From: Pelistega sp.
GTDB lineage: Bacteria; Pseudomonadota; Gammaproteobacteria; Burkholderiales; Burkholderiaceae_B
Reading direction: 5' to 3'
Assembly: GCA_030538255.1 (NCBI GenBank)
Contig: JAUNUI010000007.1
Span: 52,076-116,075, forward strand
DNA: 64,000 bases
Positions 53,392 to 62,821 of this stretch are shown here, one piece after another; within the stretch, counting starts at the first letter, position 1, and every line of letters begins with the position of its first letter. The translations under genes and the position numbers were made by a program. The notes beneath the pieces were generated by a model, which made no database searches, was not told the DNA's origin, and saw nothing but the letters and a program-made list of their open reading frames with translations.

Positions 53392-54323
53392 AAACCTATA
53401 TTGCCAAGCGCTTCTTAATGATGTTGGGCACTATCTTTATTATTGCCTCACTGACCTTTCTCTTAATGCATTTAATCCCAGGCTCACCGTTTGATCAGGA
53501 CCGTAGCTTTAATCCGGTGGTTGAGCAGAATTTGCGTGCCTTTTATAAATTAGACCAACCCTTGTATGTGCAGTACTTTAATTATATGGGCTCATTACTG
53601 ACCTTGGATTTTGGTCCATCCATTGCCAATCCCGACACCACGGTAGGAAATCTCTTGCAACGTGGCTTTCCGATTTCTTTCGAATTGGGTATCTGGGCGA
53701 TTAGTCTGGCCGTGCTCTCAGGCATTACGCTCGGTGTCTTAGCTGCGCTACGACATAACGGCCTGATTGATTACTTTGCCATGGCCTTTGCCGTCTTAGG
53801 CATCTCAATCCCGAATTTCGTCTTGGCGACTTTATTAATTCAGGAGCTTTCGGTGAATCTGGGTTGGTTCCCTGCGGCCACTTGGCGCACCCCCATGCAC
53901 ATGGTCTTGCCGATTATTGCACTGGCCACAACCCCAATGGCAATTATTGCGCGCCTCACTCGCTCCAGCATGTTAGAAACCCTCACCCAAGACTATATTC
54001 GCACTGCCCAAGCCAAGGGCTTATCCAGCTGGCGCATTGTCATCCGCCATGCTTTACGCAATGCTTTGATGCCTGTGGTAACCCTACTCGGATCGCTTTT
54101 AGCCGCGACCTTAACTGGCACCTTCGTGATTGAGAAGATTTTCGCCATCCCAGGTATGGGTCGCTACTTTATCGATTCCATCACCAATCGCGACTACCCC
54201 GTGATTATGGGTACTACCGTGTTTTACAGCAGCATCTTAGTCTTTATGCTGTTCTTAGTGGATATGGTCTACTCTCTGCTCGACCCACGCATTCGCCTGC
54301 ATAAGAAAGCGGAGGCTGAATAA
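53388..54323 (+). CDS. peptide ABC transporter permease, DppB/OppB type
   Basis: A 311-residue inner-membrane permease with about six helices. Start [20 protein letters not shown]; the EAA loop that contacts the ATPase is [40 protein letters not shown] is a family end motif. It carries peptides (di- or oligopeptides) in a heterodimer with the next gene's product. The ATG overlaps the previous stop by 4 bp. Also possible: nickel- or opine-specific variants of the same family. Confidence 0.9.
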   Translation: MKTYIAKRFLMMLGTIFIIASLTFLLMHLIPGSPFDQDRSFNPVVEQNLRAFYKLDQPLYVQYFNYMGSLLTLDFGPSIANPDTTVGNLLQRGFPISFELGIWAISLAVLSGITLGVLAALRHNGLIDYFAMAFAVLGISIPNFVLATLLIQELSVNLGWFPAATWRTPMHMVLPIIALATTPMAIIARLTRSSMLETLTQDYIRTAQAKGLSSWRIVIRHALRNALMPVVTLLGSLLAATLTGTFVIEKIFAIPGMGRYFIDSITNRDYPVIMGTTVFYSSILVFMLFLVDMVYSLLDPRIRLHKKAEAE

Positions 54324-55498
54324 TGACTGAAAATAAAAAAAGCCCAAGTGCAGAACTTCAGCCTACGCACGTAGTTAAGGCTGAACCACATCAGCACACG
54401 CTATCCAATTCGGCACAGCTTGAGGCGCTGACACAGACATCACAGGCTGAGCCACATCACACGAAGCCTGATTCAGAACTAAGCGTCATGCCGCACCAAG
54501 TGGAATCTTCGTCAACACAAGTAACAACACAAACAATGTCGCAGCATCAAGCGATATCTCTTCTAAACAGCGCCTCAGACACCATCCCTGACGAGTGGTT
54601 TGCGCCAAGAGACCGCAGCCTTGACTGCACCGCACCGATTAGCATGCGACCTAGCTTATCCTACTGGTCCGATGCTTGGCTGCGTCTACGTAAAAACAAA
54701 CTCGCCATGCTTGGCCTGGCAATCCTGATTCTGATGCTTGGCATGGCGATCTTTGCTCCCATGATCTCTGCGCATTCAGTCACCGCTCAAGTATTAAGCG
54801 CACAAAACCTACCTCCTTCAAGTGAATATTGGTTTGGCACCGATGACTTGGGGCGTGATGTCTTTGTTCGCACCTGGTATGGCGCACGCATCTCGCTGTT
54901 TGTCGGGATTATGGCCGCCCTAATTGATTTCTTTATTGGTGTCATCTATGGTGGCTATAGTGGACTGAAGGGTGGACGCACCGATACGATTATGATGCGT
55001 ATCGTAGAGATCCTGTATGGCCTCCCTTATTTATTAATTGTGATCCTGCTCATGGTGGTGATGGGACCGAGCCTGCTCACGATTATTATTGCCCTCAGCA
55101 TTACAGGCTGGATTAGTATGGCGCGTATTGTGCGCGGACAAATCTTACAGTTAAAGAATCAAGAATACGTAACAGCCTCACGTTCGTTTGGCGCAAGCAC
55201 TTGGCGGATTATTCGTAAGAATCTATTACCGAACACCATGGGGCCGATTATTGTGCAGATGACCTTAACCGTTCCGAGTGCCATTTTTGCCGAAGCCTTT
55301 TTAAGTTTTCTGGGACTGGGTATTCAAGCCCCCTTCGCCTCGTGGGGAGTGATGACCAATGATGCGCTGGGTGTTATTCTGACAGGAGACTGGTGGCAAC
55401 TATTCTTCCCGGCGCTTGGCATCTCCTTAACCATGTTCGCCTTCAATGTCTTAGGTGATGGTCTGCAAGATGCGCTCGATCCTAAATTACGTAGATAG
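54323..55498 (+). CDS. peptide ABC transporter permease, DppC/OppC type, long N terminus
   Basis: A 391-residue permease, second half of the heterodimer. The membrane part begins near residue 120 (WLRLRKNKLAMLGLAILILM), with ENLPPSSEYWFGTDDLGRDV-type sequence and the EAA loop QEYVTASRSFGASTWRIIRK. The first 90 residues are Gln/Ser/Thr/His-rich and not part of the family (normal length about 300). They would be cytoplasmic and unstructured. Gene overlaps the DppB stop (TAATGA). The next ATPase gene comes 160 bp later. Confidence 0.88.
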   Translation: MTENKKSPSAELQPTHVVKAEPHQHTLSNSAQLEALTQTSQAEPHHTKPDSELSVMPHQVESSSTQVTTQTMSQHQAISLLNSASDTIPDEWFAPRDRSLDCTAPISMRPSLSYWSDAWLRLRKNKLAMLGLAILILMLGMAIFAPMISAHSVTAQVLSAQNLPPSSEYWFGTDDLGRDVFVRTWYGARISLFVGIMAALIDFFIGVIYGGYSGLKGGRTDTIMMRIVEILYGLPYLLIVILLMVVMGPSLLTIIIALSITGWISMARIVRGQILQLKNQEYVTASRSFGASTWRIIRKNLLPNTMGPIIVQMTLTVPSAIFAEAFLSFLGLGIQAPFASWGVMTNDALGVILTGDWWQLFFPALGISLTMFAFNVLGDGLQDALDPKLRR

Positions 55499-55561
55499 TT
55501 AAGCTAGCAACGGAAACACAGTGCAGAGCCAGGCGCCAAGGAATTAAGTAAGGGATATACC

Positions 55562-55606
55562 ATGACGAGCCATGCTTCAGAGAAGCCCGAAACACGTAAA
55601 CCATAA
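55562..55606 (+). CDS. possible 14-aa peptide between permease and ATPase genes
   Basis: A short frame MTSHASEKPETRKP with ATG after AAGGGATATAC. The ribosome site is better than that of the following ATPase gene. It may be a leader peptide that couples translation or a chance frame. No homologue is known to me. Confidence 0.3.
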   Translation: MTSHASEKPETRKP

Positions 55607-55658
55607 AGCACCTCTGCACAAAGAAGTCTTAAACAGATAACAATTGAAGAAACACACG

Positions 55659-56645
55659 ATGAGCCAAGAACCCCTATTATCGATTCGCCAACTCAGTATA
55701 GATTTTAAAGTCTATGGTGGCACGGTGCATGCCGTGCGGGGCTTAAATCTTGAGGTACGTCGCGGTGAAACCCTAGCAATTGTCGGCGAGTCTGGCTGTG
55801 GCAAATCGGTCAGTTGCTTAGCGGTCATGGGTCTTCTAGCGAAGCCAGCGGCCCACATTAGTCAAGGTGAAATTATCTTTGATGGTCAGGATATCTTGCA
55901 CTACTCACGGCGTGAACACAAGCAACTTCAAGGTCGCCGTATCGCCATGATTTTCCAGGACCCAATGACGGCGCTTAATCCTAGTCTGAGCATCGGCGAA
56001 CAATTAACCGAAGGGGTACGTAAACATCAAGGGCTAAGCAAGCAACAAGCCCATGCCAAAGCCGCCGATATCCTAAGTCTCGTCGGCATTGCTAATCCGC
56101 ACGAGCGTCTCAGCCAATACCCCCATCAATTATCAGGTGGCCTGCGTCAGCGTATCGTGATTGCCATGGCCCTTATGTGCGACCCTGAACTCTTAATCGC
56201 CGATGAGCCCACGACTGCCTTGGATGTAACGATTCAAGCGCAAGTCTTGGAGCTGTTTGAGCAGATTCAGCGCAAAACTGGGATTGCGATTATTCTGATT
56301 ACCCATGATCTGGGCGTTGTCGCTAAGATTGCTGACCGTATTGCCGTCATGTATGCAGGTCAGTGCATTGAGAGTGGCACACGACAAGAGATTTTTTACC
56401 ATCCTAAGCACCCTTATACCCAAGGTCTACTCGCTTCCGTGCCGCGCTTAGATATGGCACGCAATAGCCTGCATCCAATTGATGGGCAACCGCCGGATTT
56501 GTTCGACCCTCCAAAATACTGTGCCTTCTATGCACGCTGTAAACAAGCCTTAGAGGTGTGTCATCATCTAGCGCCCAAGTCCTATACCTTAAGCCAGACT
56601 CACCAAGCCTTATGTTGGTTGGCGGATCAACGGGCGCCGTCATAG
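55659..56645 (+). CDS. peptide ABC transporter ATPase, DppD/OppD type
   Basis: A 328-residue ATPase with Walker [12 protein letters not shown], signature LSGGLRQRIVIAMALM, Walker B LLIADEPTTALDVT and the C-terminal cysteine cluster CAFYARCKQALEVC. Length is normal for OppD/DppD. I use ATG at 55659 because it starts MSQEPLLSIRQL at the domain; TTG at 55644 is in frame. It completes the ATPase pair with the gene at 52159. The order with one ATPase first and the other fourth is less common than the usual D-F adjacency. Confidence 0.88.
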   Translation: MSQEPLLSIRQLSIDFKVYGGTVHAVRGLNLEVRRGETLAIVGESGCGKSVSCLAVMGLLAKPAAHISQGEIIFDGQDILHYSRREHKQLQGRRIAMIFQDPMTALNPSLSIGEQLTEGVRKHQGLSKQQAHAKAADILSLVGIANPHERLSQYPHQLSGGLRQRIVIAMALMCDPELLIADEPTTALDVTIQAQVLELFEQIQRKTGIAIILITHDLGVVAKIADRIAVMYAGQCIESGTRQEIFYHPKHPYTQGLLASVPRLDMARNSLHPIDGQPPDLFDPPKYCAFYARCKQALEVCHHLAPKSYTLSQTHQALCWLADQRAPS

Positions 56646-57071
56646 TCCCCTACTTATCTCCTCTGATCAGATCTGCTTACTATCGACCCAGGTACAAATT
56701 ATCAAGCCAGGCGCAGACAAATTAAAGCACCTGAAGTGTACGCTTAAGCTTTGACCTGTTCATCAGCTTTGGGGAAAGCAAATTGAGGCAAGCAAATTTA
56801 CTCCTGTAGATTTACTTGTATTAACTCACTTATGGCTTATGCGTATTGCAAGATGGGCTGACTAGGTGTAATTTAATGGCTATAGTCCGTATTTGAAGGT
56901 TCTCGTTTGACAAATCCAGTGTAGTATCACTTGGCCCTCATCGTTGAAGGTTCTTGTTGTCAGCGTATAACTCAGATTATCGATACATATATCGCCGTCT
57001 AGGGTCACCCATTCAGGCCTCATGAGCGATTAACAGCAATATTATTGGCATTTTTCCACCCAAGGAATCTT
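56646..57071. other. 425-bp spacer before the binding-protein gene
   Basis: No gene was seen. It contains two near-identical 15-base stretches TTGAAGGTTCTCGTT (56893-56907) and TTGAAGGTTCTTGTT (56944-56958). A TTGACA at 56907-56912 lacks a -10 box at 16-18 bp. A separate promoter for the binding-protein gene is likely here but not identified. Such spacing before a high-output binding protein is common. Confidence 0.5.
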
Positions 57072-58646
57072 ATGAAAAAAACCTTACTCAGCCTATCACT
57101 TTGTTTCTTCGCGGCTAGCCCTATCGCCTCAGCCGAAACAACGCTGTATTTAAACAATACTGAAGAACCTACCTCCTTAAACCCTTCACAAGGTTTTAAT
57201 CTGATTTCTTGGGAATCTTTGAATAATCTGGTTGAGGGTCTAGTACGCTTAGATGCGCAACATATTGCTGCACCCGCCGCCGCTCAAAGTTGGGATGTGT
57301 CTGCTGATGGCAAAACCTATACATTTAAACTACGTCCTGAGGCCAAGTGGTCCAACGGTGACCCCGTTACCGCTGAAGACTTTGTGTATGCTTGGACCAC
57401 TATGTTGGACCCAGCCACCGCATCACCTGCGGCCTTCCTAGCTTATGATATTGTCGGTGCTAAAGCCTTTAATGACGGGTCAGGACAAGCCAGTGGTCTG
57501 GGATTAAAAGCCCTTAATACGCACACGCTCGAAGTGCAATTAGCTAACCCTAGCGTAGCCTTCTTAAATATCCTGACCAATCCCAATTTCGCTCCAGTGA
57601 ATCAGAAAATCGCCCAAGCTAATCCTAAATGGCATGCGGAAGCCAATAGCTATGTCAGTAATGGTCCATTCAGCCTGAAAGAATGGAATCATGCGCAGAA
57701 TATGGTGTTCACTAAGAACCCACATTACTGGGATGCAAGCAGTGTGAAGATTGATAAGGTCGAGTGGGCCATGGTGAATGATCTAAATACCTCGTATCAG
57801 ATGTATCGCACAGGCGAGTTGGATGCGACGCCTTCACCGATTCCTGCGGCACTCTACGATCGCGTCAAAGACGCCAAGGATTTTCATAATTTGCCACAGG
57901 CGGGTAGTTATTTCTTCCGCCTAAATACCAAGATGCCGCCTTTTCAAAACCAGAAAATTCGCCAAGCTTTCGCCCAAGCAGTGAATCAAGCAGATATGGT
58001 GAATTATGTGATTAAACAAGGTCGTCTACCTGCCTATGGTTTTGTGGCTCCTGGCTTTACAGGCCCTGATGGTAAAGACTTCCGTGAAACCAGTGGCAAT
58101 TTAGTCAGCACGGATGCCGCTCGTGCCAAGGACTTGCTCAAACAAGGTATGCAGGAAGAATCGTATACAGAGCTACCTGAAGTGACATTAGTCTATATCA
58201 ACAACCCAACGGATAAGCGCATTGCCGAGACTTTACAGAATATGTACAAGGAAAACTTAGGCGTTGATATCAAGCTGCAAAGTATGGAAAGCAAGGTGTT
58301 CTATGCCAAGCAACGTGGTCTTGAACTACAGTTCTCACGTAGCTCCTTCGTGAATGATTATGCCGACCCTTACAATAGCTTAGAGAGCTTTGTAACGGGC
58401 TCTTCCATGAACCGTACGGGCTGGTCGAATGCCGAATATGACAAATTGATTGCTGATGCAGGTGTTGAGGCCGATGCCCAAGTTCGTTGGAATAAATTAC
58501 TTGAAGCCGAAAAGATTCTCATGAATGAAGCCCCTATCGTGCCTCTATATTTCTATAACCAGATCTTTATGCAGAAAGACAATGTGAAGGGCATTCTCCG
58601 TCACCCAGTTGGCTATATTGATTTGAAGCACGCCACAAAAGACTGA
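57072..58646 (+). CDS. peptide ABC transporter periplasmic binding protein
   Basis: A 524-residue family 5 solute-binding protein of the OppA/DppA kind. Signal peptide MKKTLLSLSLCFFAASPIAS with cleavage after ASA at about residue 21. Motifs: LVEGLVRLDAQH, KFKLRPEAKWSNGDPVTAED (family 5 signature near residues 85-105), and DPYNSLESFVTGSSMNRTGW at the end of the core. It would capture oligopeptides for the transporter at 52159-56645. ATG at 57072 follows AAGGAATCT; an earlier in-frame start would disrupt the signal peptide. A good terminator lies 165 bp downstream (58811-58848). Opp-type length (about 520-545) suggests oligo- rather than dipeptides, though not firmly. Confidence 0.9.
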   Translation: MKKTLLSLSLCFFAASPIASAETTLYLNNTEEPTSLNPSQGFNLISWESLNNLVEGLVRLDAQHIAAPAAAQSWDVSADGKTYTFKLRPEAKWSNGDPVTAEDFVYAWTTMLDPATASPAAFLAYDIVGAKAFNDGSGQASGLGLKALNTHTLEVQLANPSVAFLNILTNPNFAPVNQKIAQANPKWHAEANSYVSNGPFSLKEWNHAQNMVFTKNPHYWDASSVKIDKVEWAMVNDLNTSYQMYRTGELDATPSPIPAALYDRVKDAKDFHNLPQAGSYFFRLNTKMPPFQNQKIRQAFAQAVNQADMVNYVIKQGRLPAYGFVAPGFTGPDGKDFRETSGNLVSTDAARAKDLLKQGMQEESYTELPEVTLVYINNPTDKRIAETLQNMYKENLGVDIKLQSMESKVFYAKQRGLELQFSRSSFVNDYADPYNSLESFVTGSSMNRTGWSNAEYDKLIADAGVEADAQVRWNKLLEAEKILMNEAPIVPLYFYNQIFMQKDNVKGILRHPVGYIDLKHATKD

Positions 58647-59006
58647 TGCTGAGCAGATGAAATCTGTATTGCTAATCTGAAGAGTGAATAAGCGATACAG
58701 ATTATCTTAAGCTATATACTTAAAGCACTAGCTTAATCGTTAAATTTGATAGTTGTTTTGACGTCCCCCACGCGCTAAAGGACGAAATTTTACGACGACA
58801 TCTGATAGAAGGCATGTGAAGGACCCCCTCACATGCCCTTATTTTTTGCACAGCCAATTGATTGGGATCCTGTCAAATGATGTAGGAGGTGTACCTCAAT
58901 ACTCCAAATAGGTATTGCTTTCAATTCCCTGCCACATAATGTAGGGGCACTGTACACACCATTCTCGGTATCACATCACTGAAAGCATCGCACCTGTGTA
59001 ATCGCT
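58647..59006. other. 360-bp gap with terminator and IS-end-like motif
   Basis: Between the binding-protein gene and the HMA gene. It holds the motif TTGACGTCC (58759-58767) also found at 63914-63922, the terminator at 58811-58848, and short inverted repeats CAATAC/GTATTG (58897-58917). No reading frame is supported. Confidence 0.5.
58811..58848 (+). terminator. intrinsic terminator after the peptide transporter group
   Basis: GGCATGTGA (58811-58819) pairs perfectly with TCACATGCC (58829-58837) across a 9-base loop, followed by CTTATTTTTT. This is a classic intrinsic terminator acting on rightward transcription. Confidence 0.85.
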
Positions 59007-59219
59007 TTATTCACCTACAACATCGTAGCCCGCATCCTCAATCGCCTCTTGAATCTGCTCTTCTGAGGCAGCCCCTGTGGTGCGGAAAGAAACTTTAGCC
59101 TCGGCCAAATTCACTTCGATTTCACTAATGCCAGGTAACTCTTCTAGGGCTACTGTCACATGCTTGACACAATTATTGCAGCTCATGCCCTCGACTTTTA
59201 ACACGACTGTATTACTCAT
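59007..59219 (-). CDS. heavy-metal-associated (CopZ-like) protein
   Basis: A 70-residue ferredoxin-fold HMA protein with the metal motif GMSCNNCVKHV (CxxC). Members carry copper(I) between partners such as CopA ATPases, or form part of them. Start ATG at 59219 is chosen because GGAAGG lies 9 bases before; the ATG at 59228 touches it. No copper ATPase or regulator lies adjacent, so its partner is elsewhere. Cytosolic. Confidence 0.88.
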   Translation of the reverse strand: MSNTVVLKVEGMSCNNCVKHVTVALEELPGISEIEVNLAEAKVSFRTTGAASEEQIQEAIEDAGYDVVGE

Positions 59220-59279
59220 CTTAACCATCCTTCCTTATTCAGCAAATACGCTTATTTGAAACTATCCGCATAGCGTCCA

Positions 59280-60020
59280 CTAAGAACACTTAGCCGCCAC
59301 CCTATCACCGTACTGACCGTCCATATCGCCAGAGCGGATACAGACACCCTCTAAATTCGTTACGCCACGATAACCAACCGCATAGGCAGCAAAGCGCATA
59401 CGCTCAAAGTGTTCTCTGTAGTCATAGACATCATGATGATGGCCATGAAAGACTGCCTGAGCCCCTAACTGTCTGGCTAAACGATCAATGGCCGCAAAAC
59501 CATATTTATTACAAGAAGGCGCCTCATGGGATACCAGAATATCACTCTTTTGCGTTCTTAGCTGCATATATTCTTCAGGAAAAATACTGCTACGTTGCTT
59601 CAAACTAATGCCTTCACGCCAATGACTGCGAGGATTAGAACACTCAAAAAACTCTTGCGTGGAGAAGTAATTCCAACACTCGTGATGCGGCAGCCAAATC
59701 TTGCCGCGAAATACCCCACCAAGCCCCGCAATACGACGACCAGCAACCTCAACTACCCGCCCACTTAAATTTCTATCGGCCAATTCACTGGCAAATAAAT
59801 TATCGTAAACAAGCTCACTATCGGTATCATGATTACCATGAATCCACCACACTTGCGTCAGCTTAAGTACTTGCTCGAGTTCAATGTGTAAGGGCTGTTG
59901 CGCTTCTAAATCACCGAGAAACACGATAGCCTGAGGCCGATATTGCTCAACAATTGCTAAACAATGCTCAAAGCCCCCATGGGTATCACCGAAAAAGAGA
60001 ATTTCATTAGCCGTCGCCAT
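59280..60020 (-). CDS. calcineurin-like metallophosphoesterase
   Basis: A 246-residue phosphoesterase. Metal motifs are FGDTHGGFEH, FLGDLEAQ, WIHGNHDTDSE, SHEAP and FHGHHHD, in normal order. Such enzymes hydrolyse phosphomonoesters or diesters; the substrate here is unknown. It has no signal peptide and is probably cytosolic. It stands alone, with 234 bp of non-coding sequence before the GST gene. Confidence 0.87.
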   Translation of the reverse strand: MATANEILFFGDTHGGFEHCLAIVEQYRPQAIVFLGDLEAQQPLHIELEQVLKLTQVWWIHGNHDTDSELVYDNLFASELADRNLSGRVVEVAGRRIAGLGGVFRGKIWLPHHECWNYFSTQEFFECSNPRSHWREGISLKQRSSIFPEEYMQLRTQKSDILVSHEAPSCNKYGFAAIDRLARQLGAQAVFHGHHHDVYDYREHFERMRFAAYAVGYRGVTNLEGVCIRSGDMDGQYGDRVAAKCS

Positions 60021-60254
60021 GTTAGTAAGAAAAATAAGCGAGCAACTTGGTATAAGCTACTTCATAACTTAACTTTAACAGCTCATAAGAAAAAAGTCGA
60101 ACCACCTTGTCGTACACCTAAGATCGATCGCTTACACTTGGGCCGAGTCATTACTCATATCGACATAATATAAAACTAGCAAAGCCTTACAGACATACAA
60201 ATGATGCCGCTTTCATCTTGCCTTAGCAAGCAACAACACGACAGTAATACCGAC

Positions 60255-60866
60255 TTAAGCCTTACTTGGCCATGGATTTTGCACCGCAGGTAATTGATTC
60301 AGATCATTCAACCAACGGACAATATTTTTAAACCCATGGTAGGGAATTTGCGCTAATTCGGTGCCAATCAGACCACGGCTCAGTGCGAAATCCACAATAC
60401 TGAGTTGGTCCGCCACAATCCACTGCTGGGTCGAAAGCACTTGATCCAACACTTGTGCATTATGCATAAACTGTTTATTTGAATGCTCCACCAAGAAATC
60501 ACGAGCCGACTTGCCAAAGACAGGACGAATAATATGTTCATAGTACAAAACCGCCGCATAATTCGAGAAGTGCTCCGAGTCCCAAACAAACCAACGGATA
60601 ATATCATTCAGGCGTTCATCTTTAGGAAATAAATCGGACTCACATTTCTCTGCAATATATGCTGCGATAGCCTTAGACTCCCAAATCACACGCTCACCAT
60701 CGGCCAGAACAGGTACCTTAGCGACAGGCGTCAGTTTCTTGAATTCCTCACTAACCGCCTGAGACTTCACAATATTCGTGTGTACATACTCAATCGGCGC
60801 ATTTATGTGCTTTGCAACCGAGCAAGGTAGACGACCATTAGGGGTTTCAAAATAATACAGTTTCAT
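60255..60866 (-). CDS. glutathione S-transferase family protein
   Basis: A 203-residue two-domain protein. N-terminal thioredoxin-like half: MKLYYFETPNGRLPCSVAKH and the cis-proline motif VAKVPVLADGERVIWESKAI (Glu-Ser of the glutathione site). C-terminal helical half contains VADQLSIVDFALSR, the usual N-capping segment with Asp. Length and motifs fit a beta/theta-like bacterial GST. Substrate unknown. Start ATG at 60866. Confidence 0.88.
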   Translation of the reverse strand: MKLYYFETPNGRLPCSVAKHINAPIEYVHTNIVKSQAVSEEFKKLTPVAKVPVLADGERVIWESKAIAAYIAEKCESDLFPKDERLNDIIRWFVWDSEHFSNYAAVLYYEHIIRPVFGKSARDFLVEHSNKQFMHNAQVLDQVLSTQQWIVADQLSIVDFALSRGLIGTELAQIPYHGFKNIVRWLNDLNQLPAVQNPWPSKA

Positions 60867-61165
60867 AACATTGTTCCTTCACTATTGGCTTTAATATTGA
60901 GCTTAATATATTCACGTTAAGGCATAGCTAGCGCCTGAAAATAATGCCGAATAAACTACATCTGTACATCTATAACATTGAGTTTGATGACCTTACGTAC
61001 CTTATACAACCTTACGCATCTTATCGACCTGCATATGATGACAACAAATTGGCCACATAAACACCTTGCAATTGGTATTTAAGTCTTTTGTATACTACGC
61101 TTCAAAATAATTTATCTATATATATTAGAATAAGCTTAATCAGAGGCTATTTCAAGGAAAAGGCT

Positions 61166-61768
61166 ATGTTAGTAAAAGGAAGCGCTGGGTACCAGGAAGA
61201 CCCCCAAACGTATTGTCAAAACTATGAGTCTCTTAGTTTTGAAAAAGTGCATAAGTATCTTCTTCAATACTACCCTGCAGCACCTGCCGCTGTCTTAGAT
61301 ATTGGATCCGGTAGTGGTCGTGACGCCGCAGCACTTGCTCGTAAGGGCTATTTTGTGGATGCTGTTGAACCTACCTTAAGTATGTTAGAGGCCGCGCAAC
61401 AATTACATACCGAACAAATCCAATGGCTCCACGATGGCTTACCAGACTTAAGCCAGACACTGTCATTAGGCAAGCGCTACGATCTCATCCTGATGATTGG
61501 GGTCTTTTTTCATCTGGCCCCTGAAGAACGCACTATAGCACTGGCTAATTGTGCCAAGTTACTCCTACCCGGTGGTCGTTTATCCATGAGCTTGCGTCAC
61601 GGACCAATACCGAAAGATCGTCATATGTTTGATGTTTCGGATGAAGAATTATTACAATATGCCGCTGATTTGGGTTTACAGAAAATCCATTACCAAGTGC
61701 ATGATGCCGACAGCTTTGGGCGCGACTCTGTGCATTGGAGTTCGTTTGTATTTGAGAAAGCGAAATAA
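61166..61768 (+). CDS. class I SAM-dependent methyltransferase
   Basis: A 200-residue protein. Motif I is VLDIGSGSGRDAAALARKGY, with VDAVEPTLSMLEAAQ and YDLILMIGVFFHLAPEERT as motifs II and III. It is like TehB/UbiE-type small-molecule methyltransferases; the substrate is unknown. I use the ATG at 61166 after AAGGAAAAGG; the open frame begins 26 codons earlier but without a ribosome site. It lies 41 bp before nnrD and may share a transcript. Confidence 0.82.
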   Translation: MLVKGSAGYQEDPQTYCQNYESLSFEKVHKYLLQYYPAAPAAVLDIGSGSGRDAAALARKGYFVDAVEPTLSMLEAAQQLHTEQIQWLHDGLPDLSQTLSLGKRYDLILMIGVFFHLAPEERTIALANCAKLLLPGGRLSMSLRHGPIPKDRHMFDVSDEELLQYAADLGLQKIHYQVHDADSFGRDSVHWSSFVFEKAK

Positions 61769-61809
61769 GCGATAGATAGCGACAATTACCTTAGATAAGC
61801 TGACTCCTA

Positions 61810-62700
61810 ATGAATAATTTCAATATTAATTTATTTAACCCTAATGAATTTTACCAATATGCGCAAAAGCACTTTCCCGCACTCTGTGAGCCTCGTGCTA
61901 GTGATAGTCATAAGGGAACTTATGGCAGCTTAGGTATTATTGGTGGAGCACAAGGCATGGTAGGAGCGCCGCTACTGGCTGCACGTGCCGCCCTCAAGCA
62001 AGGTACTGGTCGGGTATATATTGGCTTTGCTCAAGCATCATTACCTATCAGTCTAGATCCCCTGCATGCGGAGATTATGCTGAAGACCGCTGAGGATCTT
62101 ATTGAACTACAGCACTTAACGGCGCTTGTTATTGGTTGTGGTTTAGGTTTGAATGATTACGCCAAAGAACTGCTTTCTCACAGCCTCCAATGCACCTCTC
62201 AATTTCCCTTAGTGATTGATGCTGATGCGCTAAGTCTATTAGCCCAGGACGTCGTGATAGCAGAATCTGTTGGACAAGAATCTGCTATTCGTGTGCTTAC
62301 CCCTCACCCCACTGAGGCAGCTCGACTACTGCATTGCGATACTCAAGAGGTTCAAGCTAATCGTCAGGACGCACTTAAGGCCTTAGTGCAAACCTATCAA
62401 TGCTGGATAGTATTAAAGGGGCATGCAACACTGATCGGCTCACCTGATGGCATGATTATCAGCAACCCAAGCGGAAACCCAGGCTTAGCCAGTGGTGGCA
62501 CAGGCGATGTCTTAGCAGGGATGATTGGTGCCTTATTGGCGCAAGCCATACCCACTCAGCAAGCGATTGCTGGAGCGACTTGGTTGCATGGTGCGGCCGC
62601 TGATTATTTGGTCAGTCAAGGTATTGGACCGATCGGATTGACCGCGTCCGAAGTACTTATCGCTGCCCGTACCCTGCGCAATCTCTTAATCAATACGTAG
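61810..62700 (+). CDS. nnrD: ADP-dependent NAD(P)H-hydrate dehydratase
   Basis: A 296-residue repair enzyme that removes water from damaged NAD(P)HX. Motifs: HKGTYGSLGIIGGA near residue 35, ADALSLLAQD, LTPHPTEAARLL, IVLKGHATLI and the phosphate-binding ASGGTGDVLAGMIGALLAQ. This is the ribokinase-like C-terminal domain only; the epimerase domain NnrE, fused to it in many bacteria, is absent here and must be encoded elsewhere if present. ATG starts MNNFNINLFN. Confidence 0.92.
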   Translation: MNNFNINLFNPNEFYQYAQKHFPALCEPRASDSHKGTYGSLGIIGGAQGMVGAPLLAARAALKQGTGRVYIGFAQASLPISLDPLHAEIMLKTAEDLIELQHLTALVIGCGLGLNDYAKELLSHSLQCTSQFPLVIDADALSLLAQDVVIAESVGQESAIRVLTPHPTEAARLLHCDTQEVQANRQDALKALVQTYQCWIVLKGHATLIGSPDGMIISNPSGNPGLASGGTGDVLAGMIGALLAQAIPTQQAIAGATWLHGAAADYLVSQGIGPIGLTASEVLIAARTLRNLLINT

Positions 62701-62821
62701 GCCAGAGCTTAGCTAGTGTATCCGCTCGATGAGTGTAATGCCTTTTCGTTCTTTATTCTTAATACGCAAGTCAGCTTAGGCGCATGACGTCCCGATAAAT
62801 CAATACCCTTAGCTTTCAATC

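Noticed and set aside
61088-61165. Upstream start for the methyltransferase at 61088
   Set aside because: The AAGGAAAAGG ribosome site sits just before the ATG at 61166; upstream residues are not family-like.
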